DNA of 33,847 nucleotides from Deltaproteobacteria bacterium (GCA_031254895.1 JAIRTO010000180.1:1-33847); one strand, 5' to 3'; positions 1 to 14,997 are shown, counted from the first letter of the stretch. The notes: generated by a model not told the origin, from the sequence alone. Numbers and translations: made by a program.

Positions 1-120
1 AACGTCACCTTCACCATCAGTCTGATCATGCCCATCGCCATGGAAAAGGAGCTTCGCTTCGCCATCCGCGAAGGCGGACGGACTGTCGGGGCCGGAGTCA
101 TCTCGGAGATCATCGAGTAA
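1..120 (+). CDS. tuf: Elongation factor Tu, C-terminal fragment (truncated by window start)
   Basis: Frame 1 reads [39 protein letters not shown], the canonical EF-Tu C-terminus. Confidence 0.93.
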   Translation, partial: NVTFTISLIMPIAMEKELRFAIREGGRTVGAGVISEIIE

Positions 121-139
121 TTTCAGAGATATGGATTCA

Positions 140-186
140 GGTGGGAGATGGGCTTCAATTATATGCCCTCTCCCGCCAGTTTTTTT
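140..186 (+). terminator. Rho-independent terminator downstream of tuf
   Basis: GGTGGGAGATGGGC ... GCCCTCTCCCGCC stem followed by AGTTTTTTTGTT. Confidence 0.75.
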
Positions 187-262
187 GTTATAATGAAAAA
201 TGCCTCTTTTCTGAACCCGGGGGAGGGGATATTGTCGGAACGCAAATATCAGGTAGTGACCT

Positions 263-415
263 ATGCCTAGAGAAATCATCCAGCTTCAATGCACCGAGTG
301 CAAGAACAAGAACTATTCCACGACGAAAAACAAAAGGCGCACCCCTGGTCGTTTGGAAATCAAAAAGTACTGTCCCTTCGATCGCCGTCATACCGTTCAC
401 CGCGAAGTGAAGTGA
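263..415 (+). CDS. rpmG: 50S ribosomal protein L33 (50 aa; too short for the supplied ORF track)
   Basis: [50 protein letters not shown]; typical position upstream of trnW-secE-nusG. Confidence 0.95.
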   Translation: MPREIIQLQCTECKNKNYSTTKNKRRTPGRLEIKKYCPFDRRHTVHREVK

Positions 416-655
416 GCTTTTTTCCTGTTTTGGGGCTTGGCGGCCATTTTTGACAAGTCGGCGACGCCGGTCTTTTGAAGTCTTTGGTTCCGACGAAGCC
501 TTCGAGGGGCGACGAAGTCGCGATTTTTGGCGAAGTCTTTTTTGCCGCGGCCGGTTAGATTCCCTTTTTGGTTCGCTGCAATTAGCTTCGGCTCCGTTTT
601 GGCGATTCGTCGACCGGACGATTTTTTGATTCAGAAAAATTTGATTTGCTCGCAC

Positions 656-731
656 AGGCCAGTAGCTCAATTGGCAGAGCACCGGTCTCCAAAACCGGGG
701 GTTGGGGGTTCGATTCCCTCCTGGCCTGCCA
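656..731 (+). tRNA. trnW: tRNA-Trp (anticodon CCA), CCA end encoded
   Basis: 76-nt cloverleaf: acceptor AGGCCAG/CTGGCCT, anticodon loop CTCCAAA, T-loop GGTTCGATTCC, 3' GCCA. Confidence 0.96.
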
Positions 732-859
732 TGAGTCTTTAAAGTTTTTAAGAGCGAAGCTGCCGAATGGGCGTCGTCTCGCCTTTCTATGCCGCGATGG
801 GCGTTAGTTTTCCGCCAAAAGGAAAACGAATCGGCCAATATCTTCTTTCCGGTGGTTTT

Positions 860-1177
860 ATGTCCAAGCATCGCAAAAATAAGCCCGCCTCCGCTGATAG
901 CGGGCCGATTTCCTCGATCATCGCCGCGTCGTCTTCGGCTCAGGCCCCCAAGAAGACTAAAAAAGAGCAGGAAGAGGTCAAGCCCCCTAACAGCGTGGAA
1001 AAATTCTTCATTTTTCTGAAAGACGCGAAAAATGAACTGACCAGAGTGACTTGGCCCACTCGCAAGGAAACGGTCACCTCCACCGGGATACTTCTAGTGC
1101 TGGTGGGCATATCGGCCGTCTATCTGGCTCTTGTCGACGGCATATTAAATAGGCTTCTTCGTCTGATAGTCGGCTGA
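860..1177 (+). CDS. secE: Preprotein translocase subunit SecE
   Basis: MSKHRKNKP...FLKDAKNELTRVTWPTRKETVTSTGILLVLVGISAVYLALVDGILNRLLRLIVG; start placed at the internal ATG of ORF 767..1177. Confidence 0.92.
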   Translation: MSKHRKNKPASADSGPISSIIAASSSAQAPKKTKKEQEEVKPPNSVEKFFIFLKDAKNELTRVTWPTRKETVTSTGILLVLVGISAVYLALVDGILNRLLRLIVG

Positions 1178-1279
1178 GCGATACGGCTTTCGTCCCCCAA
1201 AACTTGGGCCTTCGGCCCAATTAAACAAGTCTGACGAGTCTTCGCCGGACTCTTCAGAACAAATTAGCGAGATCAGAAA

Positions 1280-1819
1280 GTGGCCCATAATTGGTACGTG
1301 GTGCACACCTTTTCCGGGTATGAGAACAGGGTGAAGCAGGCCTTGGAGGAGAACATAAAAAAGCTCCACTTGGAGGAACTGATCACCGACGTCGTGTTGC
1401 CCATGGAAAACGTGATGGAGATGTCAAAGGCCGGTGGGCGCCGCACCTCTTCTCGAAAGCTTTTTCCCGGCTACATTTTCGTGCGCATGGAATTGAACCA
1501 GCTGACTTGGTCGACCATAAAGGAGACTCCCAAAGTCACGGGATTTCTGGGCGAGAAAAATACGCCTATGCCGATCTCTGACGTCGAAGCGGCGACCGTT
1601 CTGACTCAGATGGAAGAGGGCACCAAGAAGCCCAAGCATAAATTTCACTTCGAAGAAGGCGACGAAATCAAAGTCGTCGAAGGCCCCTTCACCAATTTCA
1701 CCGGAGTGGTCGAAGAAGTCAACGAAGACAAAGGCAAGCTCAGGGTTCTCATCAGCATATTCGGCCGGCCGACCCCCGTGGAGCTGGATTTCATACAGGC
1801 CGACAAGACCACCGGCTGA
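1280..1819 (+). CDS. nusG: Transcription termination/antitermination protein NusG (GTG start)
   Basis: AHNWYVVHTFSGYENRVKQALEE... with C-terminal KOW motif EGDEIKVVEGPFTNFTGVVEEVN. Confidence 0.97.
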   Translation: MAHNWYVVHTFSGYENRVKQALEENIKKLHLEELITDVVLPMENVMEMSKAGGRRTSSRKLFPGYIFVRMELNQLTWSTIKETPKVTGFLGEKNTPMPISDVEAATVLTQMEEGTKKPKHKFHFEEGDEIKVVEGPFTNFTGVVEEVNEDKGKLRVLISIFGRPTPVELDFIQADKTTG

Positions 1820-1940
1820 AGCCTGTCGCCTTCGTCGCGAGCGTCCGCGCGGCGCTCCCCAATCTCGGACAAGACGTCTCGGACAAGGCGTCTAGAGACA
1901 ATAATTGACCGCGCTCATCCATTGACGTAGCATCGCCCGA

Positions 1941-1970
1941 CAGAGAGGCCGACAAGCCTCTCTGTTTTTC
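1941..1970 (+). terminator. Rho-independent terminator after nusG
   Basis: CAGAGAGGC-CGACAA-GCCTCTCTG followed by TTTTTC. Confidence 0.85.
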
Positions 1971-2070
1971 TTGGGAAGTTCGACTTTTTTGGACTGCCTA
2001 GATCGGCTGGCCAAGAAATTTTTCAAAAAAACCAAGAGTTTGCCGTCATTTTATTTTTTTTGAAAAACTC

Positions 2071-2099
2071 TTGACAAAAACTAGATCTTCTGGCAGAAT
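2071..2099 (+). promoter_or_regulatory. Candidate sigma70-type promoter for rplK-rplA (-35 TTGACA, 17-nt spacer, -10 CAGAAT)
   Basis: TTGACA 2071-2076, CAGAAT 2094-2099; implies a ~420-nt leader before rplK. Confidence 0.55.
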
Positions 2100-2306
2100 C
2101 AACTATTTGACGGAGGCGTTTCCGGGTGGACTGGACGCTCTATTTTAAAGTCAACGAAAAGCTTATTAAAAGTTGTCCCTGGAATTGCTTTGACCATCAT
2201 TTTTATTTAAGACTTTTTTATTTTAAAAGATAGGCTATATTTGAAACATAATTGGAAACGAACATAAACAGCAAATAAAGAAATGCGCATTCTCGTCATC
2301 GGAGGC

Positions 2307-2362
2307 GAGGATGCGTCAATGAGGATGGGTCAACGAAGATTTGTCAACGAGGATGAGTCAAC
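2307..2362. repeat. Four tandem 14-nt degenerate repeats, consensus GAGGATGNGTCAAC
   Basis: GAGGATGCGTCAAT / GAGGATGGGTCAAC / GAAGATTTGTCAAC / GAGGATGAGTCAAC. Confidence 0.85.
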
Positions 2363-2522
2363 ATTGATCTTTCCTTTTTGGGATCGAAAACGGCCTTGAT
2401 TTCGCGAGGCCAAAAAGACGGAAAGCGAATCCGTAATTTTTCCAGGCCTCTGGCGTAGACGAGAATGATTTCGAACCTGCTTTGGCCTGACCAGATAGCG
2501 TCATTTTAAGGGAGATGGTTTC

Positions 2523-2948
2523 ATGGCAAAGAAAGTCGTGGCTCAGGTCAAGTTGCAGCTGCCGGCCGGCAAGGCCGTTCCCGGCCCCCCCGTCGGGCCG
2601 GCTCTGGGCCAGTACGGACTGAATCTAGGCGAGTTCACCAAGGCCTATAACGCCAAAACTCAGGACAAGACTGGGACCATCATCCCGGTGGTCATAACCG
2701 TGTATTCGGACCGAACCTTCACCTTCGTGACCAAGACGCCTCCGGCCTCCATTTTGTTGAAGGACTTCGCCAAGCTGCCCAAGGGCTCCACCACGCCTGG
2801 CCGGACCAAGGTCGGACAGATCACCGAGGCTCAGTTGGAAGAGATCGCCAAGATCAAGATGGAGGATCTCAACGCCTGGAACATGGAGGCGGCCAAAAAG
2901 ATCATCGCCGGCACCGCCCGGAGCATGGGGCTGGAGATCGTCTCCTGA
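2523..2948 (+). CDS. rplK: 50S ribosomal protein L11
   Basis: [43 protein letters not shown]... Confidence 0.98.
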   Translation: MAKKVVAQVKLQLPAGKAVPGPPVGPALGQYGLNLGEFTKAYNAKTQDKTGTIIPVVITVYSDRTFTFVTKTPPASILLKDFAKLPKGSTTPGRTKVGQITEAQLEEIAKIKMEDLNAWNMEAAKKIIAGTARSMGLEIVS

Positions 2949-3138
2949 GCGATTTTCGCGCCGGAAAAATTTCGCCGAAGGGAGGCGGCTTGGAACGTTT
3001 GTAAAACCTTTCCAGTCGTCCCGTTTCCTTTACATTGGTCTTTGGCGCCTCCCAAAAAGAGAGGTTCCAGACCTTCCGACAAAAATGCAAATCCTTTGCA
3101 GCTGACCAAGCTCTTCGAGAGCCTTTGGGAGGAAGATT

Positions 3139-3849
3139 GTGACCGCCAGCAGAAAACATCGCGAAGCCGTCTCCATGGTGGATCGGCTCAAGAAATACAC
3201 TTTTGAGGAGGCCATTGGCCTTCTTTTGGAGTCTCCCAAGGCCAAATTCGACGAGACCGTCGAAATCGCCGTGCGCTTAGGCGTCGATCCCCGTCACGCC
3301 GATCAGATGGTTAGAGGCACGGTGGCCTTGCCCAACGGCACCGGCCGGACGGTCAGAGTGGCCGTCTTCGCCAAAGGCGACAAGGAAAAAGAGGCCCTGG
3401 AAGCCGGAGCCGACGTGGCCGGAGCCGAAGATCTGGTGGAGAGGGTTCAGGGCGGCTTCATCGATTTCGACAAGTCCGTGGCCACGCCCGACATGATGGG
3501 CCTGGTCGGCCGACTGGGCAAAATCTTGGGCCCGCGCGGCTTGATGCCCAACGCCAAGCTGGGCACGGTCACTTTTGACGTGGGCACGGCGGTGAAGGAG
3601 CTCAAGGCCGGCAAAATCGATTTCAGGGTCGACAAAAACGGCATCGTCCATGCTCCCATGGGCAAGGTTTCCTTCGCCAAGGATAAGATCCTGGCCAACG
3701 TCTCGGCCTTTTTGGATCAGGTTCAGCGCCTGAAGCCGACGACTTCCAAAGGCGCCTACGTCAAAGGTATCGCCATGACCACCACCATGGGGCCAGGCGT
3801 CAAGATAGATCCTCTTTTGGTCAAGGAGCTCAAAGCTTATCTGACTTGA
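3139..3849 (+). CDS. rplA: 50S ribosomal protein L1 (GTG start)
   Basis: ...[27 protein letters not shown]...[20 protein letters not shown]... Confidence 0.97.
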   Translation: MTASRKHREAVSMVDRLKKYTFEEAIGLLLESPKAKFDETVEIAVRLGVDPRHADQMVRGTVALPNGTGRTVRVAVFAKGDKEKEALEAGADVAGAEDLVERVQGGFIDFDKSVATPDMMGLVGRLGKILGPRGLMPNAKLGTVTFDVGTAVKELKAGKIDFRVDKNGIVHAPMGKVSFAKDKILANVSAFLDQVQRLKPTTSKGAYVKGIAMTTTMGPGVKIDPLLVKELKAYLT

Positions 3850-3949
3850 AGCGAAAAATTAACGACTTCCCGCTCGCTCCCGCCTTTTTGGGGACGGGCG
3901 TTTTCACGATCCCCTCTTGGACCGGCGCCTTCGCGCCGGCCCGAGAGAA

Positions 3950-4112
3950 TTTTCGGACCAAAGACAACCGGTCGCCTAAGTGTAGGCTTTAATGGCGACG
4001 CCGCCGGTCGAGGTCGTGGTCATGCGCCACCTTGCTTGGGCCGAAAATGCGAACCAAAGGTCTCGGCTGGCCGAGCCGGTTCGAAATAGCCTAAGAAAGG
4101 AGGTTAAAGTAG
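3950..4112 (+). ncRNA. Candidate ribosomal protein L10 leader (autoregulatory) in the rplA-rplJ spacer
   Basis: Position directly upstream of rplJ-rplL; GTAGGCTTTAATGGCGACGCCGCCGG resembles L10-leader cores; no covariance search possible here. Confidence 0.35.
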
Positions 4113-4724
4113 GTGGACAAACAAAAGAAAAAGACTGTGGTCTCGGTTCTGCTCGATGATCTTAAGAACGTCAAAGCCATTTACGTGACGGACTTCAATT
4201 CTTTGCCCGTCGACGCCATGGTGAGTCTGCGCAACAAGATCCGAGAGTGCGGCGGCCAGTACAAGGTCGTCAAAAACACTCTCATCAAGTTGGCCGCCAA
4301 AGATCATCCCTTGGAAAAGCTGAACGATCTTCTGGTCGGCAACAACGGCCTTGGCATGACCGATTCCGATCCGGCCGTCTTGGCCAAAGTCATGCAGGAT
4401 TTCGCCAAGGAACAGAGCAAGTTCGTCGTCAAAGGCGGCTTGTTGGACGGCAAAGTCCTAGATCCAGCTCAGGTCAAAGCCCTGGCTTCTCTGCCTTCCC
4501 GGGAGATCTTGCTGTCGACCATGTTGGGCGCCCTGCAAGCCGTGCCCACTTCGTTGGCCAGAGTCCTGGCGGCCGTGCCCCAGAAGCTTCTCTACGCCCT
4601 GACGGCCCTTAAGGACAAAAAAGACGCCGGACCCGAAGCGTCCGCAGCCGCCCTAAGCCCGGCCGAACCGGAAGCCGTCGTCGCGGCCGCGACCGAAGCC
4701 GAAGCCGTCGTCCCGGCGACCTGA
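4113..4724 (+). CDS. rplJ: 50S ribosomal protein L10 (GTG start) with Ala/Glu/Pro-rich C-terminal extension
   Basis: MDKQKKKTVVSVLLDDLKNVKAIYVTDFNSLPVDAMVSLRNKIRECGGQYKVVKNTLIKLA...; SD AAGGAGG. Confidence 0.96.
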   Translation: MDKQKKKTVVSVLLDDLKNVKAIYVTDFNSLPVDAMVSLRNKIRECGGQYKVVKNTLIKLAAKDHPLEKLNDLLVGNNGLGMTDSDPAVLAKVMQDFAKEQSKFVVKGGLLDGKVLDPAQVKALASLPSREILLSTMLGALQAVPTSLARVLAAVPQKLLYALTALKDKKDAGPEASAAALSPAEPEAVVAAATEAEAVVPAT

Positions 4725-4823
4725 GCGTTTCCGCCGAGCCGCCGCCCAGTCAATTTCCCGGCTTAGCCGGACTAATTCCTACAAAATATTTCATCAGGCC
4801 GTTTATTGTCGGCTGGAGGAATC

Positions 4824-5207
4824 ATGACCATAACCAAAGCGGAAGTAATTGATTTTTTGAAGAACATGACCGTCCTTGAGCTCAGCGAACTCATCAAGGA
4901 CATTGAAGAGACCTTCGGCGTGACCGCCGCCGCCCCGGTGGCCGTGGCCGCCATGGGCGCCGCTCCCGGCGAAGCCGCCGCCCCCGTCGAGGAACAGACC
5001 GAGTTCAGCGTCGTTCTGACCGCCGCCGGCGCCACCAAAGTGGCCGTCTACAAGGAAGTCAGAACGATCACCTCTCTGGGCCTCAAAGAAGCGAAGGACG
5101 CCGTCGACAATCCTCCCATGGTCGTCAAGGAAGGTCTTTCCAAGGACGAGGCCAACAAGATCAAGGCTCAACTCGAGGGCGTCGGCGCCTCCGTCGAAGT
5201 CAAGTAA
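4824..5207 (+). CDS. rplL: 50S ribosomal protein L7/L12
   Basis: [33 protein letters not shown]...[49 protein letters not shown]. Confidence 0.97.
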   Translation: MTITKAEVIDFLKNMTVLELSELIKDIEETFGVTAAAPVAVAAMGAAPGEAAAPVEEQTEFSVVLTAAGATKVAVYKEVRTITSLGLKEAKDAVDNPPMVVKEGLSKDEANKIKAQLEGVGASVEVK

Positions 5208-5232
5208 ATCCCGGCCGGACCGCGCCCCTTTT

Positions 5233-5269
5233 TTCCGCTTTTTTGCCGTTTCAGGCAAAAAAAGCGGAA
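5233..5269 (+). promoter_or_regulatory. Strong hairpin downstream of rplL, candidate attenuator/processing site
   Basis: TTCCGCTTTTTTGCC-GTTTCA-GGCAAAAAAAGCGGAA. Confidence 0.65.
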
Positions 5270-5313
5270 TCTCCAAAGAGGCGTCAGTCCGGCTTGACCG
5301 CGTTTTTCGAGCG

Positions 5314-5349
5314 GCCGCCTTTTTGGAGCAGTCCTCCAAAAAAGGCGGC
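5314..5349 (+). promoter_or_regulatory. Second strong hairpin in the rplL-rpoB spacer
   Basis: GCCGCCTTTTTGGAG-CAGTC-CTCCAAAAAAGGCGGC. Confidence 0.65.
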
Positions 5350-5490
5350 GTCCAGCTCGATTCGACATGATGGCCTGATTTTACGCGACGATTTCAGGTC
5401 AGAGGCCGTCTCTAGCCGATCGGACGGTCTGCAATCGGCTTATTTCGGGCGTCGATTCGTTCGGCGTTTTGCGGCAAGCCGGTTATTCAG

Positions 5491-5520
5491 TCGACCTCGC
5501 CCAAAAAAGGGCGGAGTCGA
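5491..5520 (+). promoter_or_regulatory. Third hairpin in the rplL-rpoB spacer
   Basis: TCGACCTCGCCC-AAAAAA-GGGCGGAGTCGA, one mismatch and one G-U. Confidence 0.55.
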
Positions 5521-5666
5521 TTCCTCGCGCTTTAGCAGCCAGGTGGTCTTGCCGCTAAAGTTTCGCCTCACAAAGGGCCGCCATTCTTATGGTTACACCT
5601 GCAGCCCCTGGTCGGGTGGCAGACTGGAACTGCCAGTTTTTCCTGCTAAATTTTTTGGCTGTTTTA

Positions 5667-5719
5667 TTTTTGGCCAAGAAGGCCAAAAAGGAAGACGAAT
5701 CCGTCGAAGACGATTCGTC
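5667..5719 (+). promoter_or_regulatory. Two further consecutive hairpins upstream of rpoB
   Basis: TTTTTGGCC-AAGAA-GGCCAAAAA (5667-5689) and GACGAATC-N10-GATTCGTC (5694-5719). Confidence 0.5.
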
Positions 5720-5845
5720 GGAGCGGCTTTGCGCCGACCGTCGAACGCGTCCATGGCCGTTTCGCCTTTTTAGCCCAGCTTCTCGTTCATTTAAAACGAT
5801 CCGGTTCTGCTTTCAGGCAGAAGCCCCATTAGAGGAGGTCGAAAG

Positions 5846-8800
5846 TTGTCTTCTCCCGGCATAGACCTGCGCATCCGCAAAAGTTTCGGCAAGACGCAGC
5901 AAATAACCGAAATGCCAAATCTCATCGAGATGCAGCGCTACTCTTATGAGCGGTTTTTACAGAAAGACACCCCTCCTGAGGAAAGAGGCAACTTCGGCCT
6001 CCAGGCTGTGTTCAACAGCGTGTTTCCCATTCAGGATTCCCAGGGGCATTCGATTCTCAAATTCGAATCCTACGCCTTTGACGACGTCAAAAACGACGTG
6101 GACGAGTGCCTCTCCAAGGGCTTGACCTACGAGGCTCCCCTCAAGATCACCGTTTCTCTGGAGATCTTCAATCAGGACAGGGACACCGGGGCCACCAACA
6201 TCAGGGACGTCAAGCAGCAGGAGATCTATTTCGGCAATCTGCCTTTGATGACCAACCAGGGGACTTTCATCATCAACGGGTCCGAAAGGGTCATCGTCTC
6301 TCAGCTGCACCGCAGTCCGGGCATCTTTTTCGATCACGACCGCGGCAAGACCCATTCCACCGGCAAGATTCTTTATTCCAGCCGGATAATCCCCATGCGC
6401 GGCTCTTGGCTGGATTTGGAGCTGGATCCCAAGGGCTTGATCTTCGTGCGCATCGACAGGAGACGCAAGTTTCTGGTCACCGTGCTTCTGAAGGCTCTGG
6501 GCTACACCTCGCAGCAGCTGCTGGAGTATTTTTACCCCGTTCAGACGCTTCGCTTCAACGAAAGCGGCGTCGCCACCCGCGACGTGACGGGGATGCCCCG
6601 CAAGGAGGCCATAGAGCTTCTGGCGGGCAGCCGTTCCATGCAGGACGTCGTCGATCCCAAGACGAACAAGACCTTGGCCGCGAAGACCAAAAAGTTCACC
6701 AAGCCGGGTCTGGACGGTCTCTTCAAGATGGGCTACACCGAAGTCGAGGTCGATCCGAGGGATTTCTTCGGCGGCTACGCCGCCCGGGACGTTTACAATC
6801 CCGACACCGGCGAGGTCATCCTGGCCATGAACCAGGTGTTCGACGAGGACTCCTACCGTCTGATCCTGCATCACGGCATCGCCGAGGTTCCCCTCTTGTG
6901 CATCGACGACAAGATCAGGGTCAGTCATTCCTTCAGGGACACCCTGGCCGAGGACAAGCTGGAGACGGAAGAAGACGCCATCATCGATCTCTACAAGAAA
7001 AACCGGCCCAGCACTCCGCCGAACCTTGAAGTGGGCAAGGCTTTTTTGAACAATCTGTTTTTCAATCCCGAACATTACGATCTTTCCCCGGTCGGCCGGA
7101 TGAAGCTCAATTACCGGCTTTTCAGCTCCGACAAGCAGCTGGAGGCCGAGCCGACCCTGAACACTCTCCGGCCCATCGACATCTTGGCCGCCGTGAAGGA
7201 GCTCGTTCGCCTGAAAGACACCGACGGCGCCGTCGACGACATCGACCATTTGGGCAATCGTCGGGTCAGGGCCGTGGGCGAGCTTTTGGAAAATCAGTAC
7301 CGCGTCGGTCTGGTTCGCATGGAAAGGGCCATCAAGGAAAGAATCAGCCTTCAGGAAGTCGACACCATGCTGCCGCACGACCTGATAAATTCCAAGCCGG
7401 TCACCGCCGTGGTCAAGGAATTTTTCGGCACCAGCCAATTGAGCCAGTTCATGGATCAGAACAACCCCTTGTCGGAGATCACCCACAAAAGGCGACTGTC
7501 CGCTTTGGGTCCAGGCGGCTTGACCAGAGAGAGGGCCGGTTTCGAGGTTCGCGACGTCCATCCGACTCACTACGGCCGCATCTGTCCCATCGAGACCCCT
7601 GAAGGTCCGAACATCGGTCTCATCGTCTCTCTGTCCACCTTCGCCAGGGTCAACGAATACGGCTTCATCGAGACTCCTTACCGCAAGGTGGAGAACGGCG
7701 TGGCCACCGACGAAATCAACTACCTGACGGCTCTGGCCGAGGAAGACAAGGTCGTCGCCCAGGCGGACGTGGAGTTGGATTCAGGAAATCGTCTTGTTCA
7801 GGATTACGTGCCCTGTCACATCAACGGCGAATTCGTGCAAAAGCCGCCCGAGGAAGTCAAGCTCATGGACGTTTCGCCCAATCAGCTCGTCTCCGTGGCC
7901 GCTTCCTTGGTGCCCTTTCTGGAGCACGACGACGCCAACCGCGCCCTGATGGGCGCCAACATGCAGCGTCAGGCCGTGCCGCTTTTGCGGACCGACGCCC
8001 CCCTCATCGGAACCGGCATCGAGGACGTGGTGGCCCGGGACTCGGGAGTCATCATCACGGCTCAGTACGACGGGGTGGTCGAGGACGCCGACGCTTCCCG
8101 CATCGTCATGCGCTACACCAGTCAAGAGGCCAGCGACAAGGCCGACTGGATCCGCATCTACAAGCTCAACAAATTCCAGCGCTCCAATCAGAGCACCTGC
8201 TTCAACCAGCGGCCCATCGTCAAACCGGGCGACGTGGTCAAAAAGGGGCAGGTCATAGCCGACGGACCGGCCACGGATCTGGGCGAATTGGCTCTGGGCC
8301 GTAACGTCATGGTCGCCTTCATGCCCTGGGGCGGGTACAATTTTGAGGATTCCATCCTCGTTTCCGAGCGTTTGGTGAAAGAGGACATCTTCACTTCCGT
8401 GCACATCGAGGTCTACGACACGGTCGCCAGGGACACGAAGCTGGGCCCGGAAGAGATAACCCGAGACATTCCGAACTTGGGCGAAGAGTCTCTGTCCAAT
8501 CTCGACGAGGCGGGCATCATCCGCATCGGGGCCGAAGTCAAGCCCGGCGACATTCTGGTGGGCCGCATCACCCCCAAAGGCGAAACCCAGCTCACTCCCG
8601 AAGAAAAGCTTTTGAAGGCCATTTTCGGCGAGAAGGCCTCCGACGTGAAGGACACGTCTTTGCGGGTTCCGCCCGGCATCGAAGGAACCGTCATCGACGC
8701 CCGCGTCTTTTGCCGCAAGGGCGCCGACAAGGACAAGAGAAGCCTGGAGATAGAGGAAGACGAGATCAAGCGCATCCTGAAGGATCAGGACGACGAGATC

Positions 8801-10066
8801 CACATCATGGAGAAAAACACCCAGGCCAAACTCTCCGAGTATTTGGTCGGGAAAACTCTGGCCACCAACGTCGTCGACGAGAAAGGCCAAACAATCCTCA
8901 AAAAGAAGGACGCCGTGACGCAGGAGCATGTCGACTCCCTGCCTCCCGACGTCTGGCGCAAGGTCAAATTCAACGAAGACAAGGCCGGCGCGCTGTCCGT
9001 CGAGGTGGAGAATCTCGTTTCCTACTACAAGGAGCAGGTGGAGATCATCCGCCAGGTCTTCGAGAGGAAGAAGGGCAAGCTGCAGAAAGGCGACGAACTG
9101 CCTCCGGGCGTCATCAAGATGGTCAAGGTCTACGTGGCCATGAAGCGCAAGCTGTCGGTGGGCGACAAGATGGCCGGACGTCACGGCAACAAGGGCGTCG
9201 TCAGCCGCATCCTGCCCGAAGAGGACATGCCTTTCTTCGAAGACGGCGTCCCCGTGGACATCGTCTTGAATCCTCTGGGCGTGCCCAGCCGCATGAACGT
9301 GGGCCAGATCCTGGAGACTCATCTTGGCTGGGCCAGCCGCACCTTGGGCCAGCAGATAGGCGCCTTGGTCGACAGCCTCAACCAAGCCTCTCTGCGGGTC
9401 AAGCTGCGGGAAACGCTGGGCGACCGCGATTACGGCAAGTTCTGCGAGTCCTTGTCCGACGACGAGCTGTTTGAACTGGCCAACCGCAGCCGCCGAGGGC
9501 TGCATATGGCCACCCCCGTCTTCGACGGGGCCAGAGAGTCGGAAATCAGGGAAGTCCTTCGCGAAGCCGGTCTCCCGGAAATCGGCCAGGCCAGACTCCG
9601 AGACGGCCGCACGGGCGAAAAGTTCGACAACGACGTCACCGTGGGCATCATGTACATGCTCAAGCTGCACCATCTGGTCGACGACAAGATCCATGCCCGG
9701 TCCATCGGCCCGTATTCTCTCGTCACTCAGCAGCCCTTGGGCGGCAAAGCCCAGTTCGGCGGCCAGAGGTTGGGGGAGATGGAGGTTTGGGCCATGGAAG
9801 CTTACGGCGCCGCCTACAGTCTTCAGGAGTTCCTGACCGTCAAGAGCGACGACGTGGCCGGCCGCGCCCGCATGTACGAAAAGATCGTCAAGGGCGACAA
9901 CGTTCTGGAAGCGGGACTGCCCGAAAGCTTCAACGTTCTGGTCAAGGAGCTGCAGTCGCTGTGCTTGGACGTCGAATTGATCGAAAACGAGTCCGAGGCC
10001 GAGACCGACGAGACGGCTCCGGCCTTGCCGACGCCTGAGGCTTCTTCGGCCGAACAGGCCGTCTGA
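5846..10066 (+). CDS. rpoB: DNA-directed RNA polymerase subunit beta (TTG start)
   Basis: Full-length Rpo[78 protein letters not shown]. Confidence 0.98.
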   Translation: MSSPGIDLRIRKSFGKTQQITEMPNLIEMQRYSYERFLQKDTPPEERGNFGLQAVFNSVFPIQDSQGHSILKFESYAFDDVKNDVDECLSKGLTYEAPLKITVSLEIFNQDRDTGATNIRDVKQQEIYFGNLPLMTNQGTFIINGSERVIVSQLHRSPGIFFDHDRGKTHSTGKILYSSRIIPMRGSWLDLELDPKGLIFVRIDRRRKFLVTVLLKALGYTSQQLLEYFYPVQTLRFNESGVATRDVTGMPRKEAIELLAGSRSMQDVVDPKTNKTLAAKTKKFTKPGLDGLFKMGYTEVEVDPRDFFGGYAARDVYNPDTGEVILAMNQVFDEDSYRLILHHGIAEVPLLCIDDKIRVSHSFRDTLAEDKLETEEDAIIDLYKKNRPSTPPNLEVGKAFLNNLFFNPEHYDLSPVGRMKLNYRLFSSDKQLEAEPTLNTLRPIDILAAVKELVRLKDTDGAVDDIDHLGNRRVRAVGELLENQYRVGLVRMERAIKERISLQEVDTMLPHDLINSKPVTAVVKEFFGTSQLSQFMDQNNPLSEITHKRRLSALGPGGLTRERAGFEVRDVHPTHYGRICPIETPEGPNIGLIVSLSTFARVNEYGFIETPYRKVENGVATDEINYLTALAEEDKVVAQADVELDSGNRLVQDYVPCHINGEFVQKPPEEVKLMDVSPNQLVSVAASLVPFLEHDDANRALMGANMQRQAVPLLRTDAPLIGTGIEDVVARDSGVIITAQYDGVVEDADASRIVMRYTSQEASDKADWIRIYKLNKFQRSNQSTCFNQRPIVKPGDVVKKGQVIADGPATDLGELALGRNVMVAFMPWGGYNFEDSILVSERLVKEDIFTSVHIEVYDTVARDTKLGPEEITRDIPNLGEESLSNLDEAGIIRIGAEVKPGDILVGRITPKGETQLTPEEKLLKAIFGEKASDVKDTSLRVPPGIEGTVIDARVFCRKGADKDKRSLEIEEDEIKRILKDQDDEIHIMEKNTQAKLSEYLVGKTLATNVVDEKGQTILKKKDAVTQEHVDSLPPDVWRKVKFNEDKAGALSVEVENLVSYYKEQVEIIRQVFERKKGKLQKGDELPPGVIKMVKVYVAMKRKLSVGDKMAGRHGNKGVVSRILPEEDMPFFEDGVPVDIVLNPLGVPSRMNVGQILETHLGWASRTLGQQIGALVDSLNQASLRVKLRETLGDRDYGKFCESLSDDELFELANRSRRGLHMATPVFDGARESEIREVLREAGLPEIGQARLRDGRTGEKFDNDVTVGIMYMLKLHHLVDDKIHARSIGPYSLVTQQPLGGKAQFGGQRLGEMEVWAMEAYGAAYSLQEFLTVKSDDVAGRARMYEKIVKGDNVLEAGLPESFNVLVKELQSLCLDVELIENESEAETDETAPALPTPEASSAEQAV

Positions 10067-10099
10067 GACTGCCGTCTGAGACTGCCGTCCGAGACTGCT
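10061..10099. repeat. Three tandem 13-nt repeats overlapping the rpoB stop codon
   Basis: GTCTGAGACTGCC / GTCTGAGACTGCC / GTCCGAGACTGCT. Confidence 0.88.
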
Positions 10100-10129
10100 C
10101 CCTTTGGTCCGTCGCGGAACCAAAGGGAG
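10098..10129 (+). promoter_or_regulatory. Strong hairpin in the rpoB-rpoC spacer (no T-tract)
   Basis: CTCCCTTTGGT ... ACCAAAGGGAG, 11-bp perfect stem with inner CCG-TCG-CGG. Confidence 0.65.
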
Positions 10130-10312
10130 AAACCGGAAAAAAACGGGCTTTTTGGCGAATTCGGCTGTCTTTTTCGCCGTCTTTTCGCCAGAAAAGCCTG
10201 AACGCATAGCCATCCCTAGCCAGGTCAGGCCAGGGACGGCGCTTCAGACAGGTTCGACCATCCTGGAGCCTATCTGCCCTCGTCGTCGCCGGCGAGGGCT
10301 TGGAGGGACGCA

Positions 10313-14821
<4,509 letters not shown>

Positions 14822-14929
14822 AAACCAAAAAGGTCGGCCGGAGAGTCGACGGGCGCGTTGGCGAAGGAGGCGTCCAAAAGTCTTTGTTTTTACCTCGTTC
14901 GCCGAAAACGGCTTAATTCCGATTGATTG

Positions 14930-14970
14930 AAAAAAAACCTGCGGCTCCGCTTGGATCCGCAGGTTTTTTT
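14930..14970 (+). terminator. Bidirectional rho-independent terminator after rpoC
   Basis: AAAAAAACCTGCGG-N12-CCGCAGGTTTTTTT. Confidence 0.92.
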
Positions 14971-14997
14971 ATTGGCTAAGCGGCGCAAAGGCGGCGA

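Noticed and set aside
188-871. 227-aa minus ORF spanning rpmG and tRNA-Trp
   Set aside because: Runs antisense through a tRNA and rpmG; the GGNRTPNPRFWRPVLCQLSYWP segment is the well-known spurious translation of a tRNA.
1204-1220. TTGGGCC-TTC-GGCCCAA hairpin between secE and nusG as a terminator
   Set aside because: No T-tract and it would separate the normally cotranscribed secE and nusG; at most an mRNA stem.
2307-2362. 14-nt repeat array as a mini CRISPR
   Set aside because: Units are directly adjacent with no spacers, and no cas genes are present.
5243-5773. 176-aa ORF in the rplL-rpoB spacer (and 5589..5864, 91 aa)
   Set aside because: Sequence is explained by the hairpins and low complexity; no SD or recognisable family. 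The 91-aa ORF has a hydrophobic patch but overlaps the rpoB start.
7441-7510. Possible rifampicin-resistance variation in the RpoB cluster I
   Set aside because: [34 protein letters not shown] matches the wild-type sensitive motif.
7781-10213. 810-aa minus-strand ORF antisense to rpoB
   Set aside because: Exact shadow of rpoB; composition typical of an antisense frame in GC-rich, codon-biased DNA; no recognisable domain.
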